A stretch of 64,000 bases of DNA from Apostichopus japonicus (taxonomy: Eukaryota; Echinodermata; Holothuroidea; Aspidochirotida; Stichopodidae). The position numbers and the translations under genes were made by a program. The number at the start of each line of letters is the position of its first letter. Positions within the stretch are counted from its first letter, which is position 1. The notes below the pieces were generated by a model. That model saw only the letters and a list, made by a program, of their open reading frames with translations, was not told where the DNA came from and searched no databases. Positions 22,270 through 34,664 of the stretch are shown in pieces. The stretch is from NCBI RefSeq assembly GCF_037975245.1, contig NC_092568.1, positions 30,236,001 through 30,300,000 of the forward strand, read 5' to 3'.

Positions 22270-25200
22270 ATTGCCCGTTGGCAAACAACATGAACCCTGT
22301 GCCAGTTCCAACCCCTGACATTTTGATCCCATCAAGGTCTTTGTCAAAGAAATTATGCAAACGGTTGGTTTTATCACACTATTGTTTGTTGTATGCTGCA
22401 AAACAGATATTTTTACCAGGTTTTTTTTATGAGGTAAGCAAGTCCCAATATCATGGGGTACTTGTACCTTTGGATAAGTGTATGGCTAGATTTCACGAAG
22501 AGTATGAAACTGAAAATTTATACACACTTGCAGCCTAGCCTGGAATTTATGAGTAAGGTGGCTGAGGCAATAATATTAAGGTAGTGTGTGAAATCACCTT
22601 GTTTGGGTATACTGAAAAGGCAGGGCTGGGGTCCTGTGGAGGGGGGTGCTTGGGACTTAATATGTGTGTAACCGATGCCTTGGTTAAAAAGATCAAAATG
22701 TGGTATTACAATCAATGAAATTTAGCAACTTGGAGGTCACAGGTTCCAGCTCTGGTTGGCTAAGAATAAGATGAGTTTTTCATCCAAGAGCAATGCATAG
22801 TTTTCTCATCTGAAATGGTCTCGCGATTGGTAACAGACAAATCCAAAAATGAGCCTAACCTGTACACTGAACGACTAATTTACAAGACGTTCGACTTTCC
22901 CCCTACAACTAAACTTGACATTCTTAGCACAGTAAAATTAACTGCCTTCAAGTCTGATTCTTTGCAAAATAATGTCTGTTGGATAGAAAGTAACGGGAGG
23001 TACAGTACATTGATATAAAGGAAAACTTGTTGGTTTTGAATATTACTTTGAACCACAATTGTTCACAAATATAAAACAAAGTTGTACTATACATCGTTAT
23101 GGACTTTTTATTAGTTGCTCATACTTGGGTAAAAGAGACAATATTGAGAGACGTCGTTAGTTTTAAATAGATAGTTGGCTGCCTCATATAACTGCATGGG
23201 ATGTCAGCTGTTGATCTAGTTCAGCAATACAGGTATTGGTTATTCTGTGTTAGTAATGGATTGCACACAGTAGGGCTGATGAAATGTCAGTCATCCAAGC
23301 CTAATAATTATCCACAGTGATGTGGATTACTAGTTTACTACACTAGTAGGGCGGTAATGAATGACTTTAACAGGGAATAAATTATCAAACAATTTTATCA
23401 ATAATTTACGTGATAGCAAAATGATACTCAAAATAGCCAAATTGTTTCTCAAATGTCACTCAAACAATTGTAGCAGATTTTAGGGTATACAGATTCTTAA
23501 GAGCATTTTCAGTTTTATGCCACAAAAATTCATATAAAACCTAAAAATTGCTATGCATAAAAGTTATGTTTAAATGTTGTTCCCTGTTCTAATATAACAA
23601 AAGCATGTTAGTCATACTACTACGTCTTAACCGTCATTGGACAGACTTGGTGTTCATTTCAAGAGAATTCTCTCTCGTATTTTCTTGCTTTTTTTTTGTG
23701 TTTTCCATCTTTGCCCTTCTTTGCACCATTTACATGTCTTTGATGTTCGTAGCATCCCCTGTCAACTTTCAATTTTTTTAATATCTCTGGTTTAAGTTAG
23801 GTTTGTGAATGGTTTCCTAAAGCAGAAAATTCAATCATTATTGTTATTTTCTTTTGTCCCTCTGTTTCCATTCCATCATATCAATTGATCAAAATTCCTC
23901 TTCAAATAATTGAGAAAATTTGAAGAATTTTGAAATATTTAATGTGTACTGTAGGCTCTGAAGGTGATCTATCATAATGTTGACATAACAGTTGGTCGGA
24001 AAAAATTACTCAAAAGCTGTAAAAGCTGTGCTTTGTTTTAATCTGCCTGGCAACGTTCACTTGTGTGAAAACCAGGTGATGGTCTAAAAACAGATCGTTT
24101 TAATACACTGGTGACATCGAGTGTGTCAATTAAAACATGACAGGTACGGACAAGATTTTTTGTTGAGAACTGACTGGACTTAATATGCTGTGGTTAGTAT
24201 CTCTATTTATCATGTCTGTTATCAAGTGTGGAATCCCAATGAAGCAAATATCTGGATTGGTTTCGTTAATCTTGGTTTTGGTGCTACAGTAGTTGATGCC
24301 AATATCCCATGAGGCAACGTAAGAAAAAACCAAAAATTCTCATCCCCCCAAAAATAGGGAGGGGTGGGCAGGCTGGATGCTCGGATTTCAAGTCATGCAG
24401 GAAACATTTTTAGAGCATTTTCAAATAGATAAAAGGAAATTTTTAGAATGCGGGTAGGGGAGAGTAGTACGTTATTTGTCTTAATATTACATTGTATATC
24501 ATTAACTTGACTAGTGCAGTTTCACTTCAAATAAGGAAATTAAATGTCAAAGATTTAAAAAAAAACTCTCTGTGTTTTTACAGTACACTCTAATATGAAA
24601 ACTTGAAAACCATTTGGGTGATGTTTTGTTCAACTATTATCATTTTTAGAGTAATACTTGAGAGGTTTGTTAAAAGTGCTGGCCAAATGCTAAAAGTCTC
24701 CTTTATGGCAAAGGATGAAGTCTAGATTTTGTCAATGCCATTTCTTAGACAGCTCATTCTTGAAAATGAACTAGTCTAAATTTTGTGACAAAATTTGAAG
24801 ACATTTCTATTCAAGCAGAACCAGTTTGGGTGTCCTATGTATTTTAACAGTTTTACAAGGGGTTATGTAAAACCTGCTACACAACATTGTAGATGTATAG
24901 CAGACTATGCACTCTTCATTATTATCTTTATGCCCTGCAAATTCATGAAACCTGCATATGAACTCTTTGTAACAGATTCATTGGTTAGCATATTATTTCA
25001 CCTTAATTCATGTCTAAATCTTAAAGGCTATTATGTCATTCTCAAGCCTTTTCGGGGAACCATTTTCCAAGCATGCTTTATGTGTAATTAGGGGATGTTT
25101 CTATTGTATTAGATATAATGATTTATTCTTTTTGACTTTCGTTATCATTGTAATCTTATTTGTCTTCATCATTTGAGGCAAGTCTTATGTGAATGTTTTA

Positions 25201-25974
25201 TTTTTTTCTTTCACCAATCAAGGAAACAGTGGTTCAAACTCTGATCTTAATTTTGGATTACAAATAGTATAATTGTCAAATGAGTTTAAAATTAAAAAGG
25301 TTTTTCATTGGTTCATCAATTTGGCATAACAGATTGAGAAAAGAAAAAATCATTATATCATGTGTAACATATGATTAAATTTGTTTGATATACAGTATGT
25401 CAACAGACCCAAAGTGTAAACAAGAGATATTGTGTTTATTCTCTACCGATTTATAAATAATGGTAAATTTCAGAAGGATGGTGCTGTTAGGATCCCATCT
25501 GAAATCAGGATAGTTTAATGATCAGTTTTGTTTTACAAAAAAAGAAAGGTTTACAGCTTTATATTCATTTGCCATTGCATAAGACAATGTTAACACATGA
25601 AGAATTCCTTTGGTGTTCATTGCTGCTGTGTACATCTCACAATGTCACTTGATTATGTAACTGACAACATTAATAAAGATATGAAATACAGAACTGACAA
25701 TCTTTGTTTTCCTTATTGGTCTGCATCAGTATATTCTGAAAATGAAACTAAAGACAATCAGTTTTCATCAACTTTAAGTGTTCTATTACTTATATGTGGA
25801 ATGTTAAAATACAACATTATCTTGCTGAAAAACAATTCACCATCAAGTCTGCAATGAATTTGGTCGCTGGAGAATACAATTCTTCACTTTTTAAAACCTT
25901 AAACTTGTAATCAATCCCTAAATAGTGACTTAAAGTAGATTGATGAATGTTATAGACCAAACAAAACTCAATTC

Positions 25975-26215
25975 TTTGTTCTAACAAAGGAGACTTAGGG
26001 AATTCAGATTTTTTTTAAAAACATTTTGGGACAAGGGATTGGAAGGGATTTGAATTAGGTAAAGGGCTGAGGGAATTAATTTTTTTTAGACATTTTGGGA
26101 CAAGGGATTTGGATAAGGTAAAAGGGTGAGGAAATTTAAAAAAATTAAATATTCTGGGACAAGGGATTTGAATGTGATAAAAAGCAGAGATAATTTAAAA
26201 GGATTTGCATAAGGG
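25975..26215. repeat. ~70-80 bp tandem repeat, about 3 copies
   Basis: Units share ACATTTTGGGACAAGGGATT followed by GGATAAGGTAAAGGG(C/T)GAGG. The copies are degenerate and separated by A/T runs. Confidence 0.6.
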
Positions 26216-27224
26216 AGTGATGGCAAGAGGTATCAGCTCCAAAACACTAAAACCCAGGAACAAGGAACATCTATATATAAACACAACCACACTGGTTAAC
26301 TTCTCTTTCACATTTATTAAATAAGTAGATATATTGGAATATCTAAATACATTCCTCTTTCATTTAAAGCATAATTTATAGAATTTCTATGCACTTGTAA
26401 CCTTGGAACAATATAACAATGTAAAACAATTCATGACAGGTTCCATAAAACTATTAAATAAACATGAATAAATTAAACATGGTTAGTTCTTTAAATATAA
26501 AGCTGAATATAAGCAAAGATTTAACACATGTGGTTAATTAAGTATACTTGTACAAATGATAAATATATGACTCTGGTTATATATGAAGAATGTTTGATAT
26601 TTTTTCCATTAACTTAATAATAAAACAATGATCAACCTTCTTCTTTGCCACTTTTTATATTATTAATAAATCATAATCAAAATTATTACACATAACTTTA
26701 CATCAAGTATTGACAATTTTTCCAAATGACACTCACTGTCACAATTTTTCTTGAGGAAAGGAAATAAGTTAAAAGAACTCCCATTGGATGTTTCATGTTC
26801 AATAAGGAAGGTTCGGCAACAAGGGTGGCTGGATTATCTGATGTAGGACACAGCCCATTGTTTTAAGTATAAATTCTACAGTATGTTAAGTTTCAAATGC
26901 TACTAATGTTATCTAATTGTTCTTCTAATATTTATATGCAAACTATACTATTTCACTACATGAGATGTATTGGTATACATAAATCATATAGTTTGTACCA
27001 GCTGCTTAAATATGCAAATACAATGTAAAAAAAGAGACAATTAAAATGAATGATCTTCAGTTACATTTGTCAAAATTTAAAGAAAGTAATTATTAAAACA
27101 AACAGCTTAATTATTTTTTTGAGAAAACTTTTTTCTTTAATTTGAAATAGAATGTGACCTATCAACTTTGGATCCAGAATGAAAATCACTTACAAAACAT
27201 TGAAAACAGCCAGTTTGTACAATG

Positions 27225-27425
27225 GCTGTACAATACCTCTCAATACCTCTCTAAACTGTACTCCTATATCATACTTCAAAGCACTGGTACTGACAGTACA
27301 AACAGTTCCTAACCTTGATCTCATAGAAACATGATATTCATACTGCTCGTACTGACAATACGAGTGCTCTGAAGCAGGACATGACTCTACTATACCGTAA
27401 AGATCAAATTGTCCCAACTGGGTGT
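27225..27425. repeat. Foldback interspersed repeat, copy 1
   Basis: The arms CTTCAAAGCACTGGTACTGA and TACGAGTGCTCTGAAGC are imperfect inverted copies (about 26 bp) around a loop of about 60 bp. A flanking segment ends in CAAATTGTCCCAACTGG. The same structure occurs in reverse orientation at about 56530-56745. Confidence 0.55.
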
Positions 27426-30076
27426 TGAATATTCAGATATCACATTTTTACTTTACAAACTCTTATACCGTAATGTTGGAAATTCTGCATTCTGATTGGA
27501 TTTAGGTTAATGTTAAATGGTAGAGAGTAATTAAGTCATAAACAAGATATTTCTATACTGATCACCATACACTGTCCCCAGTATTGTAGACACTAAAATC
27601 TGTTGCTAGGCAACTACTTATCTAAATATTGTCTGAGCATTGTTTGCCAATAAATCCCAACAAAAGGCACGATTTAGCTACAAACAAAAATCTCTCTGAA
27701 ATTATATTATTAGACTATGGCAATGAACAGTCGATGACAGGTAAATGTTTGTTAAAACAGATAAGAACGGAATATTGCTGTAAGAGGGTATTGCTTTAAA
27801 TAACAGGGCCTTTGATAGTTCTCAGCACAAATTGTAGGTCACACCTGTGGAATAAAACGCTTTGCGACAATCAACAGCAGCATACATACATGAATAACAC
27901 ATTAAGTTATTTGTACCGTCCTTTAAGTCCTAGAATAAAAACCATAAAGCCTACTACACTGCTTCATGGGCAAAACACAGTTTTGCAAGGTCTATTTTAA
28001 TATAGTTACAGAGATTTTAACATATATATACTGGATATTGAGGAGATGAGAAAAAAAAACGTCATCAATAACACAGTGTCACAAATTGTACGATTAATTC
28101 ATATTGTTAGGACTGTACGATTATAAACATGGTATATTGTTTGTGCTATATTGCATTAATGTCACAGCGTATATTTACAGACTTGAAAAACGGTCTGTTA
28201 CTTTAAAAAAACAAATCTTAACGCTACCTCCAGGCATACGATAAATTAAAAATACTTATCAACATCTTCCACCAAATGTCTACTTTGCGTACAAGAATCG
28301 GGGTGGAAGTTATTATATAATTGTGGTTAGTTTAAGTTGGCTTTTTTCACCAGTATTTGACATGACTAAATACCATTTGTGAGAGTAAAATTGGATGAAA
28401 ATTACTTCAGAGATTTCATTCCCGGAAGCTGAAGTGTCCCCGGGTCCATGGTTCTGTACCTCTGTGGTATACAGATTGACTCCAGCTGTTCTCACCCAGC
28501 TTAGTGAGAATAGTATGTGCTCCAGGCTTATTTTCATTTAATTCCACTGTAAACTATAACCCCATTTTAATTGGGTACTTGCATCTCACTACACTTCTGA
28601 GGCATACAGATGGAAGCCAGAAGATCTAACCCAGTCCAGTGAGATTTATGTGCCTATTTTCATGTTATCAAATGAGGATCCATTGCAAATGTTAGTTCCC
28701 CAATTTTATTGGACATTTTCAGCATACTACAATTCTAAGGACAACAGAGCCCAGCCTGGTTAACAAGTAAACAAGAACTATTAATAACTCACTAATTAGA
28801 GTCTGCCTTTTTTGCCAACAACAAAAATTGAGGAACAAAATGCAACATAATTCCGATTGACACTTGTGTTTTGTGAGCTTTGTTAAATTTGGTTATAATT
28901 TGGCAACCACAGACAAAAAGGGGTTTGATACAGGATCTGGAATATCATTTCTCTTGATATTAAATAGTTCTTTTTATAACTGTGCAGCATGAAGGCACTA
29001 AGGAAGTAATAATAATGTTAATATTAAAACAAAACATTTGTTCTATGTATAGCCAGTTCAGCCTGTTTTTGTAAATCTGTAATATATTAACACAAAGATA
29101 TGATGCTGCACTGTCATACGTTGCCATGGTTACAAGTTTAACTTTGGCCTGCAAAGCTTGTCGCATGTCTTGGCCATAATTTTTTTTTTAATTTTCCTAT
29201 TTATTTATTTGTTGCTTGTACGATGTTTATTCTTAGTTGGCTACTGCTTAATGCCCATTTCCGAAAGTCAGGATGTAATCTCAAAGCCCGAACATTACAT
29301 TTTTACTCCTAAATGGCAACTGTTGATTGAGACCCGCAGTACGTAACATTTTAACAGAACTTTACTACGTCTGTCCTCGTTAATTTGTCCTTGTTTGCTT
29401 CTCAAGGTTTCTTCTTTCAAGCGAAACCGCTAATTATCATCCCTTTTTATGATGGAGTTTAACGACTTCCATATTGATGTTGCCACGACAACCTGAGAAA
29501 TAGTCAATTTTCGAGGAAGTCAAGTCCTCCTTCTAGTGATTAACAAAGATATTTGGTGATAAAAGAGACTTGTAACATTAAATGGCAATTTCCAGTACAC
29601 TGTGTGTAGATCATACGAGACAAGAGTGATGAATTTGGAGCTGAACAAAGGGGGGGGGGGGTGGGGGTGGGGGAGGCTGATGGACTTGTAAAAAGAGTCC
29701 GTAAAAGCTAAAGGGGTCAGTAAACAGTTAAATGACTTACATGATTTCAAGAGCTAGTCAACGGGGTCTGAAAGTGCCATCTTGAGTAAACAATAACAGA
29801 AGTGAGGTATTGGTGATAGACTCTGTACCTGGGTGGTGGAGGGTGGGGGTCTATGAATGAATATTTCTGCATTGTTTCTAGGGTTCCATTGATATCAAAG
29901 GTTGGGAACCTAGACACATGAAATCCACTACACTGCTTTAAACAGTGAAATTAAACCTAAATTGGAAGTGTCTGGGTTGGTATATTGAGACTAATAAGAT
30001 TACCAGACTGGAGGTCGTAAATTAATCCTGATATAACCGAGATATGAGTATAAGTATTGTTTGTGAACAGAAGTGG

Positions 30077-30418
30077 TTACTCAAATTTTAGTATGGTTGA
30101 AGCCATATAAATTTCTTGTGAAACTATAATTAAAAGGATGACAACGGCTCCAAATTCCACAGTGAGCTTCCCATCCACAGAAACCGCGAACAGATCAATG
30201 AACACAAATTTAGCAGTGTGTTGTATAACTATGATGGCTACGGAACAGGCTTTGATCTGTATAATAATTAGCAATGACACACCCAAGGCCTCACAGATCA
30301 TCAACAGAAGCATGAAGGGGAGGAGGGGGGGGGGGGAGGAATGAGGATTTAGGTATAACAATCTCAAGATTATAAAATAATTCCTGTTAACTTGATGCAG
30401 GTTGCATTTCAATCTCAC
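30077..30418 (-). other. Hydrophobic open frame of unknown status
   Basis: The 113-codon frame is strongly hydrophobic. Two or three stretches could span a membrane (around MLLLMICEALGVSLLIII, ACSVAIIVIQHTAKFVFI and LTVEFGAVVILLIIVS). I recognise no family. Possible acceptors (CTGTGAG, TTATACAG) lie inside it, so it could be a terminal exon. AT-rich DNA also yields such frames by chance. Not called as a gene. Confidence 0.15.
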
Positions 30419-31009
30419 TTTCAGAACTATTCTTTAAAGAACAATGGCTGGACTGTAGTCTATAGGCAGTATAAAGACTGGTCAATTAACAGGCTCTGCA
30501 CTTGAGAAGCAAACATAAACCTCTCTCAGAGAGATACTCTTATCTCAACACACACAAATGTGAATACATTTAAAGCCAAAAGTTAGGTACCATAAAGATG
30601 ACAGGCATCTAAAATTTTGCAATTAATTCTTGCCTGACAGTTTGAGGCTAATTGCCTGAAGCTGCCATTAACATTCTGAGGAAAGATAAACAACATGTGA
30701 CAGTTATACCATGCCATGTTTACTTAAACAATTCTCAGTGATTGTGTACTGTACAATCAACATCATTGTGATGGTTGTAACAAAGCCAACTGTGAGTGAC
30801 TGTAATTGCACATTTAGTCCTCTGTTGCTCAGCTGTATAGATGAACAATACATCAATTAGTAGGCAATCATCGTGGATCCAACCCAATTTAGCAACCCCA
30901 ACATATTGTCCAGCAAACAAAGCCATACATATCATGTATCGATGTACATATGATACCTTTTATGTTCCTGTGTGCTGCATTTCCAGGTATTATTATTTAA
31001 AACACACAA

Positions 31010-31250
31010 TGGAGTGTTTGCTTAGTGGTTAACGCCGGTGCCTTTCAATCAGAAAGTCCCGAGTTTGAGTCACTCCAAGATTTATGTATGTCGTCCAGTA
31101 CAGAATTGTTGACAATTCATAACCATGGACATTAAATATGAATCTAAGAGACTGACTTCGGCCAGCTCGCGGCTTTGATAAGCCAATGATGGCTTCTTCG
31201 CGAGTTCCTGCTTGCAGGAGGATCTAAAATACATACGTATACATACATCC
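31010..31250 (+). mobile_element. tRNA-derived SINE, copy 2
   Basis: The head has a box A-like CTTAGTGGTTAACGCC and a degraded box B (GAGTTTGAGTC). The body matches copy 1 through GACTGACTTCGG and CTTCTTCGCGAGTTCCTGC, and an ATAC-type tail ends it. It lies in the spacer, so the family has moved at least twice in this window, in opposite orientations. Confidence 0.8.
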
Positions 31251-33378
31251 AATGTTTACTTGTTGAAATAAATTGCATTTGAAGGTTTTGAACACTATGG
31301 TCTACAAGTGCTACTATTAGCAGCAATTTAAATTTTGTCTGAAAAAGTACTAATTTAGAGAAAATACCTAACTCCAAAGGACATACGGTTGTACAGTGTG
31401 ATATACACACATGTACAGGATGCCTATATCTCCTTTAATGTACTCCTTTAATGTATTATTCCTTTGATTCAAGTCTCTTCATCTCATCTTTAAACATAAG
31501 TTTAATTATTAAAGACATAACAAACATCATTGCTTTCATCAGCATCAGTATGACAATGAAGTATTGCATCTCAATAAATGTATTTCTTATACTGTATTAG
31601 TTACAGCAGTTAGAATTTCGACTACAATTAGATCGAAGCAACAACAGATCCAAGCCCCTTTCTGTTACCTTCTTGGAAACATTGAAATGGCATTGAAGAT
31701 GGAACCCTTTAGGTATGGTGGAAAGAAGCTTAAGAAATATGGAAAATGGATAATGAAATTTCTTTGTGCGATGGACTTTTGAATTCATAACAAAATGCTG
31801 CACCTTTCACATCTTTCCGAGTTAAGATGCAGCCACAGCTTAGGCTTTTTGTAGCCTTTAAAATAAAAAAAGCTTTTTATTAATATTTACATAGACTATA
31901 AGAGAGGCTAGAGACAATGAGTCTCCCTATAAGAAACTGATTCTTTCCAAACCAAATGAAAGTGGAGTGTATGTTCAAAATTAGGCATGCCAAACAAAGA
32001 ATAGAAGGATCATTCAGTTCGTGAAGAGATTGCATCAGCTTGAAAAGTATTACAAAATTTTGCAGACATGGATGAGGAAATGAAATAACAAATAATCCTA
32101 AATTGTAATTTTGTAAGACTAAAAGGGGGAAACACATTAAAAGATCCAAGTCTGAAGCTCAGAAAAAAAAATCACTTTTTGTTGGCAGAACATAACTGAT
32201 GTCAGATCACCAGACAATCAAGACTGAAACCCCAATTTGGAAAGGAAACTGCACAAAACGCCAGTTGCCAAGAAGAAGACAAATTAAAACCAAGACAAAT
32301 TTAAAGAAACATTATTGGGATGTGGTTTCCACTTTGTGCATCATGCAGACTATCCTACAAGGAGGTAGAGGGTGGGGAGGGGGAGGGTGAGATTGTTGAA
32401 ATGTGGAATCTCAGGGCATTTCGTGAGTTTCCAGACCTAAAAAAGATATGAAGCTGGTTTCAAATAACAGCAAGGCTAGCATCTGTATGAAGTAAGTGAA
32501 TGCAGTTGAAGATGGTAAGTGTGAGACGACTGGGCTGACAAAGTCACTGAAGAAAAATTAAGCAGCAAGTTTGTAGTTCAGTATGTAAATGATACCCAAT
32601 GGTTCGGAGGGGAGGGGGGGGGGTTGCACTGCACCTTTCAACACAGTTACAGGGGAAACTGACTGTCTCTTAGGAGGTACAATAGTGTCTGCATACCAAA
32701 ATTTTGATGCTGAACAAGAGATAGGACATGAGCCAATGAGTTGATTTACAGATCACTTCTGCCTTTCCATGAAGATGGTGGGGCTGGGAGCAGATATGTG
32801 GGCCTAGGTTTCACTACTTACCAACTACTCACTATTTCGCCGACTTTCACTAATAGCATTCACATAGTAACGCAAAGGAACAACGTTATTTTTTTACATA
32901 AATAAACATTTTATGGCACCATTTCTATGATTTCAAAGTGATGTCAGTAATATTCCGACCATTTCTCAGTCAAAAATTAATGAGTATTCCATTATGAAGT
33001 ATTCGTTCAAGACTGCTACAGTACTGTAGATGTGCCACGGGAGTAACATCTTCCAACCGAATACTTTTACACAAAGAAAAGTGAAGATCCCTTACGACCT
33101 ACTGTAGCCTAAGCACTGAAATATATACTTTGACCAAGGAAGAGTTTTCGCACCTTGAGCATTCCTTTCTGGGTGGATATGTGTGCATTATAAATCTTTG
33201 TTATCATTATTATTAGAGTAAGATATGTTTCATTATGAAACTTTACATGCTGTGACACTCAATATCCTACTACGGCGACCATCAATGCATTTTGGACTCG
33301 AGTGCATGTATGAGCTTTAAGCTGTGATGAGATCCATCATGGCTGTGACATAAATGTACTGTACATATGGTATTTAAC

Positions 33379-33913
33379 CAGTGGCGTAGCTAGGGGGGGG
33401 GGGTCAACAGAGGACACGTGCCCCAGGGGCCGGGTTTAGGGGGGCGCTGAAGGGGAGAATGAGAGTAACAAAAATAAACACTTTTCAGAAAAACATGACA
33501 AAATTGATGTATGTCGTCAGGCATGAATATTTTCCAGTTACTAATAAGAATCTGAACTGAATGTTGTTGTTTTCATTAGCAAATTTATAGATTGTGATTT
33601 CTTTTCTGTCCATTTCGACCGTTTTCTCTATTTTTTTTATTCTGTTCTGTATTCTGTGATGACTACATGTCACGAAAATTTCGGGTATTTCAGTATACAG
33701 TTCCAAGGCAGTAGATTTCGAAAGGTGGAAATATCATAGGCGTAGGAGCACAATTTGATTTGGGGGGGGGGGCTGTAACGACTTGCCCGAAAAATATAAC
33801 CAAAACTTTTCAAGCGCTTCGCGCGCAATTTCATTTTCTTTCAGTAGTGGGGGGGCGGGGGCCCAATTTTCTACTCTTGCACCAGGGCGCCAAAACCTCT
33901 AGCTACGCCACTG
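33379..33913. mobile_element. hAT-like MITE with 8-bp duplication TATTTAAC
   Basis: Perfect 15-bp inverted ends (CAGTGGCGTAGCTAG and CTAGCTACGCCACTG) are flanked by identical TATTTAAC copies (33371-33378, 33914-33921). G-runs lie just inside. A second GGCGTAGGAGC end-like sequence at about 33738 suggests an older inner insertion. No transposase is present. Confidence 0.9.
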
Positions 33914-34186
33914 TATTTAACTAAGTATATATATTTACCCTAACTGAGGAAGGGTGCAGTTACCAGTATAGTGTATGTTATCAAGAATCTGAGTATGACC
34001 ATTTCTCTAGCCCTCTGATAGTCTGTGTACAGTAGTTCTGATGAGTCTTTCAGACTTGCTGAATGTCGGTTTCACCTGTCCCAAAGCGTGTTAGCTATCC
34101 GTGCAGTTTTGTCCTTTCTCCTTGCCTCTGCCTTTTTCAGTTTGTTTACTTCTGTTAAAAGAAAACAAACCAGGAAAAAGTGTTTA

Positions 34187-34556
34187 TTAAAGGGTGTGAA
34201 GACTCACACAAAAACAACGTCTAATGCCGGTAATCTGACCAAGTTTCCAATGAGGTGTAACAGAAGTGTTAAACACCACCATCGATCCCAGAAAATACAC
34301 ACACAGCTTGCTACCGTCGGTAATTAGACACTAGTGTACCGTCAGTACATACAGCTGCGGTCAATACCCACAGCACAGCATACAAACGATACAGCGATGG
34401 ACATCTCGTGTCCAGCTAAAGATAACAATTAAGGTATCACGTTACATTACTGTCTGCATTTTGTAGCGACACGAACAAAACGTCACTTGCAAGCAACAGA
34501 AAGTTAACTTTTTCAGATGGCCGCACACGGTTTGGGGCGAATCTTCAATGCCAATC
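34187..34556. repeat. ~370-bp interspersed repeat, copy A
   Basis: It is highly similar to 35280-35646 in the same orientation. Shared landmarks are AAAGGGTGTG, AATGCCGGTAATCTGACC, the hairpin GGTGTAACAGAAGTGTTA(A/G)ACACC, GGTAATTAGACACTAGTGTA, CATTTTGTAGCGACA and GGTTTGGGGCGA. It lies just past the SPEC3/Stum stop codon. The element class is unknown: there are no obvious terminal inverted repeats, tRNA-like boxes or LTR-type TG...CA ends. Confidence 0.8.
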
Positions 34557-34664
34557 TTCTAGCTAGCCATGGTCAGCAACTTGAAATTCAAGTCAATGAA
34601 TGATATACATTTTATAAGGAATGAGAATGGAGAAGATACAGTACCAAAGCTGTTGTAAGCTAAA

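Larger units (their letters stand above)
22270..34182. other. AT-rich spacer without a supported gene
   Basis: About 12 kb between SRP14 and the SPEC3/Stum gene. Contents seen: a 3-unit tandem repeat at 25975-26215, a foldback repeat at about 27225-27425, a SINE at about 31010-31250, and a hAT MITE at 33379-33913. G-runs occur near 29650, 30325 and 32610. The many 60-110 codon frames lack recognisable domains and credible splice sites. Part may be untranslated sequence of the flanking genes. Confidence 0.5.
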
